64,000 nucleotides of DNA from Cryptomeria japonica (lineage: Eukaryota > Streptophyta > Pinopsida > Cupressales > Cupressaceae). The stretch spans positions 290,161,957 through 290,225,956 of the forward strand of contig NC_081410.1 in NCBI RefSeq assembly GCF_030272615.1, in the 5' to 3' direction. Within the stretch, counting starts at the first letter, position 1. The number at the start of each line of letters is the position of its first letter. The translations under genes were made by a program, and so were the position numbers. This document shows positions 1 through 10,590 of this stretch, in pieces. The notes beneath the pieces were generated by a model. The model worked only from the letters and a program-made list of their open reading frames with translations, searched no databases and was not told where the DNA came from.

Positions 1-740
1 TACAATTATCTATGAAAAGGAATTGGGTTACAAAGTCAAGAAGAAAATGCAATTGCCATTCAACCCCACTCTTGCACCAAAGCAATTATATATGTTTGTG
101 TCAATTAACTTGTTGAAGTTTATCATAGGGTTGGGAATACTTACAAATCTTGAGCCCCCACAAAAAGCTACAAGAAGTAATACCCCTATTACAAGAACTC
201 GTTAAAATGTAGATAGCATAACCTAGAAACAATTAGGAATGCGATAGGAAAAGATGTAAATTTTTGGAAAATATAAATAATTTGTTATTAATATTTCTGA
301 ACTTACACTACTTTCATTTTATAAAAAAATAAATAATTCCTAAAGCCTCCAGAAAATTGAATCTATTCTTACACATGACATGTGAACTATATGACGGAAA
401 ACCTCAAAGAGATGTCATTTCATGGTTTTAAGATCGCAGGATATGCACAAAATGGATTAATTTGCAAAAAAAACCAGTTGCTTTGATTGCAAAACAAACC
501 TTACCATGCTTATGCAGAGATCGCTCCGGCGGGGGGGGGGGGGGCAGGGAGGCAAGACGGTCTTGCTTTGGTTTGATTTGAAAATGAAAATGCATTGTGT
601 TTTGCTTTTTTAATAAAATGCCCGAGGTCATCGGAATTTTGACGAACATGGGCATTTTTTTTTTTTTAAATCAAATTTTCACACAATGCTCCTTGTTTGT
701 CAGAAACCTCCATCGGAATTTAACCCCAAATGTATTAGTG
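1..740. mobile_element. CACTA-0: right end of a CACTA transposon
   Basis: The stretch ends in TAGTG at 736-740. Read inwards on the minus strand, the first ~50 bases closely match the left end of CACTA-1 at 18,236: both start CACTAATACATTTGG and both have a TTCCRATGGAGGTTTC block. GACG/CATCGG-type motifs at about 625-650 resemble the CACTA-1 subterminal motifs. The other end lies off the window. The flank from 741 continues a Tat-1 reading frame, so this element inserted into Tat-1. No transposase coding is visible here. A run of 16 G lies near 530-545. Confidence 0.72.
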
Positions 741-1460
741 CTAATATCAATAATATCAGCAACAGGGGAAGACTTCTCATTGTTACCTAGCTTTAAATCA
801 GATGTCACACCTTTATCTTCACAATATTCTATTTCATGAATTGATGCAGTAATATCCAGATTCTCAATTCTTTCTTTGTATAAAGGGTTAAGAATAATAT
901 GAAAACCCTTCTCAAAAATATTATAACCGAGCACCAATTGATCTTCATCCACATCTTCACCAAATAATGCATTTTTCACTAAAGTTATTTCTTATCTCAT
1001 CTTCAGGTCTATCAAGAATCCAAGAATCAGAATATGAACTAGAACACCCAATAATACAATCGTCACAGATCTTATCATCAAAAGCTAATGGTATCTTATC
1101 ATCCAAATTTTTATTATCACAGTCTTGCAAACTTGCATCCATTTTAGACATAAAACTTTCCAATTCTTCATACCCATCGTCATATCTATTAGAAACATAA
1201 GACTACAAACTAACTCCTTGTGAGGTATTCTTCTTGGAGAAATCACTATTGTTGTCCTTCAGTAAAGTGATTGACACCATATCTATCTCTACTTATAATA
1301 TGTTAGATACTTTCTCGTTAGCCTCTTCTACATAATATGAGGAATAACCACTGTCTAGGACAAGTTCTCTTCACTCACATTTTTGTTCAAATCATAATCA
1401 ATAGCAGGGCTAATATAATTAGTAGGGATATAAAAGTCTTCACATGGTCCTTTAGTCTTG
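741..1460 (-). pseudogene. Tat-1 acidic linker downstream of gag
   Basis: Two open stretches (1163-957 and 979-741) with one frameshift encode Asp/Glu-rich sequence with no motif I recognise. It occupies the place between gag and protease where Tat-2 has a similar acidic stretch at 7794-8260. The frame is interrupted at 740 by the CACTA-0 terminus. It is probably the divergent C-terminal gag or gag-pro linker of the same polyprotein. No zinc knuckle is visible. Confidence 0.5.
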
Positions 1461-1462
1461 GA

Positions 1463-2131
1463 TTAATGCTTTGCTTCAAACCCTAACATCTTAGGATAAC
1501 ATACCCTTGCAGATAGATAACCCCTAGGGATTCCATATTTCAAGTTGTTTGTAGTATCCATTGCTATCCTATAAGCCTGATGTAAGGTTTTAGGATCTTT
1601 ATCTTTTAGCAAATAACTCTCTTCCTCTTCAAATGTAGCCAAATAAACAACTAGACATACTGCATCATTTGGTCTATAACTGCTAGGAATATTATCCAAT
1701 TCCCTAGAAAACCTAAGATTAAAAGTAGGTACTAACTCATCTTCTTCTTTTTGAATGTCAATGAATGTCTCCATAACTAAGCTTGGATTAATTCTTTCAC
1801 CAAACTGTTCCATGAATACCACCTTCAGCTCATCCCATGATGAGATAGAGCATACTAGCATGTAGGAGAACCAATCTTTGGCATTTTCCCTCAAAGACTG
1901 AACAAACAACTTCATGAAAACATCTTCCTGATTTATTTCAAAATCTTCCATTAATTCAGAAAACTCCTGCAAATGTTGTCGTGATGATTCTAACTTCTTC
2001 CTATTGAATCCTGGTAATTGTTCCCTAACCCCTACAAGAACAGGATTTGGGAAACCTTGGATACCATCAAAATTCAATGGTTTATATCTTTCCCTAAAGA
2101 AAGATCTATGATGACTTGGCATAGATTGCAC
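1463..2131 (-). CDS. gag: Tat-1 Gag capsid domain
   Basis: A 222-residue open frame in the Retrotrans_gag family. Landmarks are FDGIQGFPN near residue 20, EDVFMKLFVQSL near 72, an aromatic AKDWF motif typical of plant gypsy capsids, then SISSWDEL and the F.E.F..R.NPS region. It packages element RNA into virus-like particles in the cytoplasm. Tat-2 has the same motifs in the same order (KLFVQSL, ARDWY, SISSWEE), with roughly 40 percent identity by eye. The start is uncertain: in Tat-2 the frame extends ~350 residues further upstream. The C-terminus stops before any protease. Confidence 0.8.
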   Translation of the reverse strand: MQSMPSHHRSFFRERYKPLNFDGIQGFPNPVLVGVREQLPGFNRKKLESSRQHLQEFSELMEDFEINQEDVFMKLFVQSLRENAKDWFSYMLVCSISSWDELKVVFMEQFGERINPSLVMETFIDIQKEEDELVPTFNLRFSRELDNIPSSYRPNDAVCLVVYLATFEEEESYLLKDKDPKTLHQAYRIAMDTTNNLKYGIPRGYLSARVCYPKMLGFEAKH

Positions 2132-2947
2132 TTTTTTTTTGACAATTCATAAGGAAACATAGGTACATGATACATATTTTCGTTGATTCCCTTATTTATT
2201 TCCCTTCTCTTAAACTATTTCATTGTAAGAATCAAAACATACTCCATCTAATCTTATACAAAAAGTAAAAACTGAATCATAGGAGCATGCAAAATAATCA
2301 CTACCATTCCCTTCCTTAGTGCTTCTTTCACTCTTTAGGAAACAATTTTTTTTTACAATTTTCATGAAAATACATTTGACTCATGAAAATCTAAATACCT
2401 GGAAATGTTGAAGCTACTGTTGCCTTCTTCAACCTAGGATTTGCAAAATCACCTTCAATCTTCAAATATTTAACACTAATCTTTTGATAGATTCACCACC
2501 TCAGAGGACAAATACTCAAACAACTGGAATTTCTTCATAGGTCATATTTGTTTCAACACAGCACTCAACACATCCTTATCATCAAATGGTATTATTGATT
2601 CTATCATGAACTTGTCAGGGTACTTCATCGTAAGAGCTCAAATCTACTTCATCCTTCCTACAAATTTATAGGTTCTTCTTCAAGTAGACACACACTAGTG
2701 CATAGATCTTAGAGTCTCAAAGTCGCCACTCACAATTGTGAGGTATTACATATAATCTTGAAAAAAGGACAGATCTGGACCAAACTCTTTATAGAACAAG
2801 AACTACAATAGATTTCTCAATGACATTAATGAGAATTGACTCAAACCAACAAGGGATAGATTAAGAAGTGTCTTCACTCTGTGGGCAAAATCTTCACTAT
2901 ATTTAGCAATATTTTCTAACAAGAGATTCTCAACAGTTCATTTCATT
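2132..2947 (-). other. Tat-1 leader between PBS and gag
   Basis: No open frame of useful length. Around 2690-2800 the minus strand encodes a short GDFE-containing peptide that resembles a peptide in the Tat-2 leader (10,269-10,457), so this is probably the decayed N-terminal part of gag or a conserved leader peptide. Nothing else is recognised. Confidence 0.4.
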
Positions 2948-2964
2948 CCCCAACAAAGTTGCCA
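2948..2964 (-). other. Tat-1 primer binding site
   Basis: The plus strand reads CCCCAACAAAGTTGCCA, which ends in CCA as a tRNA 3' end would. The minus strand therefore offers TGGCAACTTTGTTGGGG, five bases from the LTR end. The Tat-2 site at 10,569 is the same motif with four differences. The priming tRNA was not identified; Arg would fit what is usual for Tat/Ogre elements. Confidence 0.65.
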
Positions 2965-2969
2965 ATTTT

Positions 2970-3594
2970 TGTTGGTTCCCAAAATGGACGATGGGTTTAC
3001 ACTACTTACAGGGTAGAGACCAAGCTGATTTCCTCCAAATATCTATGGAGAGCCACCTCCAACTATCAATATCTGGTAGACTTGGACCAATAATAACAAG
3101 GACAGAAAGTCCTTCTGTGCTTTAGGATCTGCAACACTAGGGAGGGTGATCCCTTCAGTAAGATATGCTTCTCTCTGCAATGATACTCAGGAACTTACTG
3201 AAACAAAGCAGATTATCTCATAATAGCATTCAACAGAAAGGGAGAATACTCAAGGATGGAAAATCCTTTAGTGATCCTCAACCTTAAGGTGGATTATGAG
3301 AGAGGGTGAGACAACTTTCAGAAAATACATAAATCTTAGCAAATGATTATTTTGATATTTATAAGATTTATTCTGAGAGATCATAAAGAAGATAAAATTG
3401 GAAACTGAAAACCTAATGAGATTTTATATTGAATACCAGTGCCTTATTCATTTGGGTTACAGTGTCTATGAAAAGTGTTACTAAAAATCTGATAAAATTT
3501 CATCTAATAGCTGATCTAGCCTGAAACAATATTGCCTTACAATATTTCTCTACTTCTAATCCTTCATCTGAACTACTTATCAAATCCTATATCA
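2970..3594 (-). repeat. Tat-1 5' LTR, possibly shared as Tat-2 3' LTR
   Basis: Plus strand TGTTGGTTCCC to CTATATCA (TG...CA), 625 bp. It aligns along its length with the LTR at 10,591-11,201 (shared blocks such as GGTAGAGACCAAG and CTTGGACCAATAAT) at about 75 percent identity by eye. PBS and gag follow on its left, so it is the 5' LTR of Tat-1. On its right it directly abuts a truncated Tat-2 integrase with no polypurine tract. Confidence 0.75.
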
Positions 3595-4330
3595 TTGTTA
3601 TAAGTTTGGAAAAATTTATAGGTCTCCATCAAATTATTTTGTGGTAATCTTGCTTGCATACCATACACCAAATCAAAAGGTGCACATCTAATTTCTTTCT
3701 TGATTGTTACCATGTCTGCCCAAACAGCTAATCTCAGCTTTGAATCCCAAGCCTTTTTATTCTTTTCAAGGTTTCATTTAATAATCTTCATCAAATTTTT
3801 GTTACTGGATTCAGCTTGCCCACTTGCTTGTGGCTAGTAAGGTGGTGAATAAGAAATCTGGATACCATATTTGTTGTAGAAGTTTTCATATTCTTCTAAC
3901 CTAAAACTCAATGCATTATCAGAGACTATCCTCTCTAGACATCAAAATCTGGTCAATATATTGTCTGTAAGGAAATCGATTACCACCTTACCTATTGATT
4001 TTTTAGTGGGTACAACTTAAACCCACTTAGTGAAATAATTAGTGGCTACTAAAATCAAAGAATGGCCACTACTTGATTTGCATGATATTTCTCCAATCAA
4101 ATCTATACCCAACTTCTAAAATGGAGCTTGCACATTTACAAGTTTTAATGGCAAATTTCCTGAAAAAAATTAATTTTCCTAAAAAATATTTGGCATGGGT
4201 AACATTTCTTGACTAGTTGATGTGCATCTCTAAAGATCGTTGGTCATCAAAACCCAACTCTTAATACTTTATGTGTAGTTGTTTTAGCCATATCATGCCC
4301 TCCACAAACTCCATTATGTAGTTCAGACAA
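3595..4330 (-). pseudogene. int: Tat-2 integrase, C-terminally truncated
   Basis: The catalytic DDE acids can be read on the minus strand as GIDLIGEI (about 4080-4110), an IVSDN motif (about 3930) and GQAESSNK (about 3810). The ending LVYGMQARLP at about 3650 is the usual end of the core in plant gypsy integrases. A degraded HHCC zinc region (KKCYPCQ) lies near 4200. The core acids are present but there are several in-frame stops. The C-terminal DNA-binding part is missing because the sequence passes straight into LTR at 3594. Confidence 0.75.
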
Positions 4331-4559
4331 CAACTTTTGAGCTTGATCCCGGTCCACACATTTTAACATGACACCATCACTGTTCCTCCACTAGAGCTTC
4401 CCATTTACAATGGCATATTTAATAGCATGTAATTTTAATTTCCTCATTTTATTATCAATCATATCTTCAGGACATTTCATCCTCTACAAATAATATATGA
4501 TATCATCATACCATTTGCATCCATCCATATCATAGATACAAGACCTTTTCTCTTCTTCC

Positions 4560-5040
4560 AAAATATTTATTTGATTGGCATCCAAATTACTTTGGGCCAT
4601 TAACTTTGCCAATCCTAATCCTCTCACTAATTTAGTTATTTGGATATCAATATTGAATTATTGGATCCTATTTATCCATCAACATCTTCTTCTAGACACT
4701 TCCTGTTGTGTGAAAATATATTTAATTGCAGCACTAGGCACATACGCAACTACTGTTGCTCCCATCAAGTAACTCCTAAAAGCTTTAATAGGCTTCACTA
4801 GTGCATAATCTTGCTTTTCATTTAAATCATACTATAATTCTGTAGCTTTCAAAGATTTACTAAAGAATGCTATAGGCTGTTCGAAACCTTCTAGATTCTT
4901 TTGCAACAACACAGTAGCAACAGTATCAAAAGATGCAAATGAAAATATTTGCATAGGTTTGCCATAATCAGGTGTTTTAAGAACAGGTGCATTTTTAATA
5001 GCCTATTTAATCTCTTGGAATGCCTTGACTGGCTCCTCAT
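4560..5040 (-). pseudogene. Tat-2 gypsy-type RNase H and connection
   Basis: The minus strand reads PIAFFSKSLKATEL, then YDLNEKQDYALVKPIKAFRSYL and an IFTQQE motif, which is the gypsy RNase H of Tat elements after RT. The first acidic residue region (SFASFDT) lacks a clear catalytic Asp, in keeping with the degenerate gypsy RNase H of Tat elements that rely on the second domain. In-frame stops are present. Further left it joins the integrase through an HNGVCGGHD motif (about 4310). Confidence 0.7.
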
Positions 5041-5181
5041 TCCATTCTATTTTTGCACCTTTCTTTAACATTTTGGATATAGGTCTACAAATTTCAGCAA
5101 AATTAGTGACAAACCTCCTTAAAAAAATATATTCCCAAAAAAAGATTAGATATCTTTCAATGTTCTGGGCTGAGGGACTTT

Positions 5182-6100
5182 TTATATTGCTATCACCCTC
5201 TTTGGGTTAATTCTCACACCATCTTTTGAAACAATGTGACCCAACAACTTACCTTCAGTTACCCCAAAAGCACATTGTTTGGGGTTTAGGGATATCCCAT
5301 ATTCAACAGCTCTATTAATTTTTTTTTCAAGGTGACCACAGTGATCACTTTCCTTCTTGGAATAAGATATTAACTCATCCTGATATACCACTAAGAATAC
5401 ATTTATAATATCATAAAATTCAACATCCATGGCTCTTTGAAATGTTGCTCCTACATTTGTTAAACTAAAAGGCATTCTTATATAAACATAGGTTCCCCAA
5501 GGTGTAGTAGATATTTTTTTGTATTGTTCTCACTCTCTAATCATCACTTGGTTATAACTTGAAAAATCCATTCATCATGGATAAAAGCTCACAACCTGTT
5601 ACCCTTTGTAACATTGCTTTCACATTTGACAATGGATAATTGTCTTTTAATAAAGATATATTCAAATTTCTAAAATCAACACATAGTCTGATATCTCCAT
5701 TCTTTTTTTTGACAGGCACCAAGTTAGACACCCATGATGAATGTCTGATAGGTCTTATAATCCTAGCATCTCTTAGCTTGACTAGCTCCTCTTGCATTTT
5801 ATGTGCTAATGTTGGATTAATAGACCTCTATTTTTGCCTAAAAGTCTTGGCATTTTATTTCAAAGGAATCTCATGTTGAAATAAATCTTCCCTGTAAACC
5901 TTCAAATCATCATACGACCAAGCAAAAACATGCTTGTATTTCCTCAATAAATCAATTAACATTTTTCTAACCCTGGGTGACATTTTCTTTCCAACATATA
6001 CCTTCCTTGGGGCTTCTTCTTTCCCAAGGTTAACTTCTTCTAAATCTTTAGGGTGTGGGGCAGTAGTAACAACCTTAGCTTTATCTTGACTATCAAACAT
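5182..6100 (-). pseudogene. rt: Tat-2 reverse transcriptase
   Basis: From the N-terminus: KKMSPRVRKMLIDLLRKY and VFAWSYDDL (approach region), IRHSSWVSNLVPVKKKNG, DIRLCVDFRNLN (fingers), then MPFSLTNVGATFQRAM and the active-site motif. The usual Y.DD is written YQDE here, and the motif A Asp (MDG) is MNG. The thumb reads GKLLGHIVSKDGVRINPKR. At least two frame changes and several stops separate the blocks at 5552 and 5475. The protein would copy element RNA into cDNA in the particle, but this copy cannot be active. Confidence 0.82.
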
Positions 6101-6251
6101 CTCTCTAAAACAACCAAACCTCTAGGAATTTTATTTGTCTTCAATTGAATCACTTCTTTCCCAAAGATCATTTCCTTACCATCCTCTATTTGCACAAAAG
6201 CACTAAAATCAATCTCTTGTTTTTTATATTCATCTACACAATGTACAAATC

Positions 6252-6755
6252 TTAAAATATCATCATCATCATTAAAAGCCTACCAATTTCAATGTTATTA
6301 GGGACTAAAGGCCTTGTCTGAATCTCAATCCTTGAGATTCTAGCAAAAGTGATGTCCTTTGGCCTTAAATCTATATTTGCCAGAAGATCAGCCATTCTAT
6401 TATGACTTCTCTCTTTCCATTCAATACAAAATGCATCAAAGTTCTCAATTTGGTCCCATACAACATTTCTATATTGTTTCAAACTTTTATTTTTTGACAC
6501 ATATTTAGATCTGATTTGGGATATGACTAACTCAGAGTCTCCAACCACCTTGAGATTATTTATCCCATGTTTTTCTATTAAATTCAAACCAAGAAACAAC
6601 GCTTCATATTATGCTACATTATTTATACATGCAAATGACAAAGTAAAAGAAAACTTAAAAGTTTCTCCACAGGGTGATATGAACAACACACCTGCTCCTC
6701 AGCCCTCCTTAGAACTCGCTCCATTAAAATACATTCTCCACAAAACATCATGTCT
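6252..6755 (-). pseudogene. Tat-2 archaeal-type RNase H, placed before RT
   Basis: The minus strand reads MYFNGASSKEG, then GAGVLFISPCGE, a NNVA.YEALFLGLNL motif, LKVVGDSELVISQI and NRMADLLA. This is the RNase H fold of the plant/archaeal type, with the acids E (YEAL), D (GDS) and D (MADL) kept. The first catalytic Asp (FDGAS in relatives) is Asn. One stop precedes the ALFLGL block and another lies near 6690. The domain sits between protease and RT; the gypsy RNase H is at 4560-5040, so the element has two. Confidence 0.8.
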
Positions 6756-6867
6756 TGATGACTTTTCTACAGGTTGTTCCTTTTTCTTCAGAGGAGAGTC
6801 TTCAATCCTGAATGCATTTATCTCTGTAAACAAGTCATATTCTCATCATATTGTATTGTATGTACCA

Positions 6868-7560
6868 TCATATATATGGTATCCCGGATTCTCTTTTAAC
6901 CTTTTCATTTTTTACCATCAATGCAAAAAGTAGCATAGATAGGTCACATTGCAAACTTCCTTCCATAGAGGCACTCCATTTTCTTGATAATAACATCCCA
7001 TAATGAGGTGGAATATCCACAACTAGGACACTCACAATTAATTCTTTCTCAGGGAAAGCAACAAGTTTATAAGGTAGTTCCTTTATAGTTCCTATCACAA
7101 GCACTTGTCTTTAATCCATGGCACAACATCTTCCGTGAGGAGTATCTACCTTTAAACCCATGGACTACATTATCCTTATTGGCATGACATTATTTGAGGC
7201 CTCAGAATTGATCATACAATTCTTCAAGACTCCTCCATTAATAATAACACTTAAAAAGAAAAGATCTACATTGTCAGGGATCTCCCCTACTGTATCTTCA
7301 AGGTAAATTTGGGGATTCTAGGAAACCATTCCCTCTAAATCTTTATCCTTTGTTTCATTTCTAATCACACGTTCCTTTATATTATGAGATATATTCTTAT
7401 TCTCAATTTCAATAGAATGGGAAGCACCTTTGACCCAAGCCATGGCTTTCTCCCTATGCTCTTCAATTCTTAACATCTCTTGCAAAGGAACCTTAATTGT
7501 AATATGAGAAAGCAACTTAAGCATATCCACAAGCATGTAATTTGGTAGTTCAAGTGACAC
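6868..7560 (-). pseudogene. pro: Tat-2 aspartic protease region
   Basis: The minus strand reads a YMLVDMLKLLSHI block (7545), a decayed active site MINSEASNNVMP (about 7200; relatives have IDSGAS), and the C-terminal DIPPHYGMLLSRKWS motif (about 7010) that marks plant Tat/Athila proteases. The active-site Asp and Gly are changed to Asn and Glu, both by G-to-A. It would have cut the Gag-Pol polyprotein. Stops near 7180 and 7110 break it. Confidence 0.75.
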
Positions 7561-7793
7561 ACCTTATTGTTCTTCATATTTCTTGGGTATGTTGTCTTCA
7601 ATATTTTGTGTCTTCTATGAGTCTCCTCCAATGAGCGAAATAGACTCTTCAACTATGTTTGCTTTCATCTTAAGTGGAGAATTTTTTCAATAGGTTTTAC
7701 AACCTCTTTTTTTTTTTAGCCCACTCCTTTCTCTTGACCTCCTTAATTTTGATTGCTTCTTTAACTGATTTAACCTCCTTGACCTATTTTCCT

Positions 7794-8260
7794 TTATTTT
7801 TCAATTCTTTGACAAAAAAAACCCGAAGGCTTGCCTTGGTCTTCACCTACAACCCTGTTTCTCAATTGATAATTGCTTTTTACCAGAGCTTCCATAGAAG
7901 CTATTATTTTATCAATCTCTTCATTTGAGGGTCTTCTCAAGGACACAAAACACTCACCTTGTTCAGCATTGCACATTTGGTCATCAACATATAATTCCTC
8001 ATTAAAAAAAACCTGCTGATGATATTTTTCATTTATTTGCCTTTGATTATCTATATCAAAGTCTTGAGTCTCAATATCAGAAGAATATTTTTCTTCTCCA
8101 AGACATGAAGAAATCATATGACAATCAGCATTGTCACCTTCAAAGGTTTCTTCCTCTTCTTCATGTATCTCATCCTTGGCAGAAATAAATTATGCTATGG
8201 CACAATATTCAGGTGAATGAGGTGATTGACAAGAAACACACTAGGGAGTATCATCCACCA
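7794..8260 (-). pseudogene. Tat-2 acidic gag-pro linker
   Basis: An open frame of 107 codons (8117-7794) plus a Glu-rich stretch to 8260, rich in Asp, Glu and Gln, with no zinc knuckle and no recognised domain. It lies between the gag capsid and the protease, as the linker in Tat-1 does. Confidence 0.5.
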
Positions 8261-8263
8261 AGT

Positions 8264-10045
8264 TCACTGTATGTTTCTGTAATGGGTCAGGGGTTTTATG
8301 TTCTTGTTTACCCTTTTGCTGTTGGAAAGGCTCTTATAAAATCTAGGATCCTCTCTTCTTCCAAGCTTAACTGAAGCTCTTCTATTTCCTTCCACATTTA
8401 TAGCTATTCTAAATGCATCTCTTAAAGTTAAAGGATCCTTGTCTCTAAGTATATATGCCATTTTTGCATCAAATGCATTCATATATGTAGTCAGACAAAC
8501 ATTTTCATCCAGCCTTACCACTTGAAACAACTTATGCATAACTTTCTGAAATTTGAGATTGAAATTAGACACATCCTCGTTCAATGATTTCTTGATGCTA
8601 TTGACCTTGTTTAACATGAAACTGGGGTTTGTTTTGTCACCATATTTCTCTTTGAAAAATCTCTCAAATTCCTCCCAGGAACTAATACTTGCAGTTGGCA
8701 ATCCCCTATACCAATCCCTGGCATCCTCTGTCAGAGATTGTACAAATAATTTTATAACCACATCTTCATGCTCTGCCTCATAATCATTTAACTTATCAGT
8801 GAATTCTCTTAGGTGTTCTTTGCCAATTATAGCATTATTACCTATGAATTTACTAAATTTATCCCTTAAGTCATTTGGGATAATATTGGGATATCCTAGG
8901 ATCCCATCAAAATGTAATTGCCTATACCTCTCTAGATGGATAGGTCTTCTTTGAAATTGCCTTGCTGCAACGCATCCTACAACACTTGTTGTAGTATTAG
9001 CTATAGTAGCATCTGTTCTAATGTTAACCCCTACAGTCATGTTAAATTCTTTAGGACATTGGGGATGACTACTACTTTGAGTAATTACCTAACTTTTCTG
9101 TCCAATAAGTGGAATCCCAACATTTTGAATATTTTGGTCATTTTGAGATGGAACACTTGTAATGACATTTGGCATTGCACCAAAAATAGCCTAAGTTTTG
9201 GATGGACCAACAATAAATGAAGAACTATTCAAAGTTGACAACTTAAGGAAATCAATTTTCCTTTTCATCTCTGCACTTGAGGGTTCCATTTCAACTCTCT
9301 TCAACTATTTTGCAAGAGTTTCAATTTCTATCCTAGTTGTTTCTAGCTCAATGTCAACTTGGGATAACTTTAGACTTAAATCTAGGATAGTCGAAGACTT
9401 CCTATCATCTATCTTAATAGCAAGCACTTTTCGTTTTCCCTTATCCAAGTCTAATCTAGGAATCTGAATATTTGGCTGGCTAAGATTAGTTAACTTCTAG
9501 TTATCCAAGTTATTCTTAGCCTTTTCCCTTATGACATTTTCAGATTTCTTATCTACAATCTCCCTTAGAACAGGGCCCTCAACACTAGGCTTATCATTTT
9601 CTTGCACTAAGGATTTGAGTGTTTCTAACTGTCTCATCAGACCATCTCTTTCTATCACAACTCTAATAACCTCAAATTATTTCTCCCTTTCTCTCTTACT
9701 TATGAGATCTATCCATTCCTGGAGTTCTCTTCTCAATGTATCTATATCTCCAGAAAATTCTTTTGGATCTGGCAAACTTATTGCAGATCTAGAAGTGTCA
9801 TCTAGGTCAATCAAGTTCACATCATTCTATTCTCGTATTGATTCATAACTATGAGAAAAAATTGTTGTGAGACTTGGAGGAGGAGGTACACCAATAATAT
9901 TCTCGCTTTGATGACTTCTACTTCTACTCTGACCTCTTGCCTTCTCTGAATATTGAACTTGAGTTCTTTCTTTCCTTTGTGGTTGCATTTCTTCTTGTAT
10001 AGGTGTATCAAATAAAGAATTGAAAAATCCTAAACTATCTGATTC
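8264..10045 (-). pseudogene. gag: Tat-2 Gag with long coiled-coil N-terminus
   Basis: The capsid part is a clean 258-codon ORF (9040-8264) with RYRQLHFDGILGYPN, DVVIKLFVQSL, ARDWY, SISSWEEF, KEKYGDKTNPSF and ILRDKDPLTLRDAFRIA motifs. The same frame continues upstream to about 10,045, broken only by about six stops. It encodes an Arg/Ser-rich stretch, LPDPKEFSGDIDTLRRELQE and several heptad-like Leu/Glu/Lys segments that look like coiled coil. The original Gag was therefore ~590 residues. Most stops are TAG or TAA where Gln would fit. Confidence 0.72.
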
Positions 10046-10568
10046 AAACTTCTAGAAGATGATGCATGAACCTTAGGAATAGAGTTTAACTATGACTTAC
10101 TTGCATTCTTATGCTTGGGCTTCCATGATGAGGGAGTGACACTTATATCTGCATTTCTTCTTATTCCTTGTCTTTGTGAAGGTCCCTGAAGCTCTTCCAA
10201 TTTTTCTTTAGGGTGCAGCTTCATGTAACCTCTAGTGTTCTTTGCTTTTCTCATAGTAGCAGAGTCCTTCAAAATTTGTTAATATCATTCAAAAATATAT
10301 GCACTGACATAAAAATCTCAAAGTCGCCACCCAAATTACTTTGGAATATCAAATAATATACTCCTTGATACTTCTTGAAATAAATCTGTGAACCTTGTTC
10401 ATAAACTGGAATATCTTTCTCACAAAAATGTAGAAAACCCTTTTCAAAGGAAAACATGAAACAAAATATAGAACCGCGGGCTCAACCATCAAATCACGGA
10501 GATATTATGAAAACTTCTACTGTATTTCAAACAAGAACTCTTTAACTAGAGACTCTTTATAATTTATT
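10046..10568 (-). other. Tat-2 leader between PBS and gag
   Basis: A 62-codon frame at 10,457-10,269 (FCEKDIPVYEQGSQIYF and GGDFEIF motifs) has a weak counterpart in the Tat-1 leader. A second 60-codon frame lies at 10,272-10,090. They could be decayed upstream gag sequence or a leader peptide. No recognised domain. Confidence 0.4.
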
Positions 10569-10585
10569 CCCCAGCAGAGTCACCA
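10569..10585 (-). other. Tat-2 primer binding site
   Basis: The plus strand CCCCAGCAGAGTCACCA ends in CCA; the minus strand is TGGTGACTCTGCTGGGG, separated from the LTR by five T. It pairs in position and sequence with the Tat-1 PBS at 2948. Confidence 0.72.
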
Positions 10586-10590
10586 TTTTT

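Larger units (their letters stand above)
741..3594 (-). mobile_element. Tat-1: truncated Ty3/gypsy Tat element
   Basis: On the minus strand the order is LTR (3594-2970), PBS, ~0.8 kb leader, gag (2131-1463) and an acidic linker, cut at 740 by CACTA-0. Its gag is homologous to, but clearly diverged from, the Tat-2 gag (FDGI.G.PN and KLFVQSL motifs are shared). No protease, RT or integrase of this copy is in the window; they may lie beyond CACTA-0 to the left. Confidence 0.75.

Noticed and set aside
528-545. Poly-G run as a regulatory or quadruplex element
   Set aside because: A single homopolymer in CACTA-0 with no repeated G-blocks around it. The length may also be a sequencing artefact.
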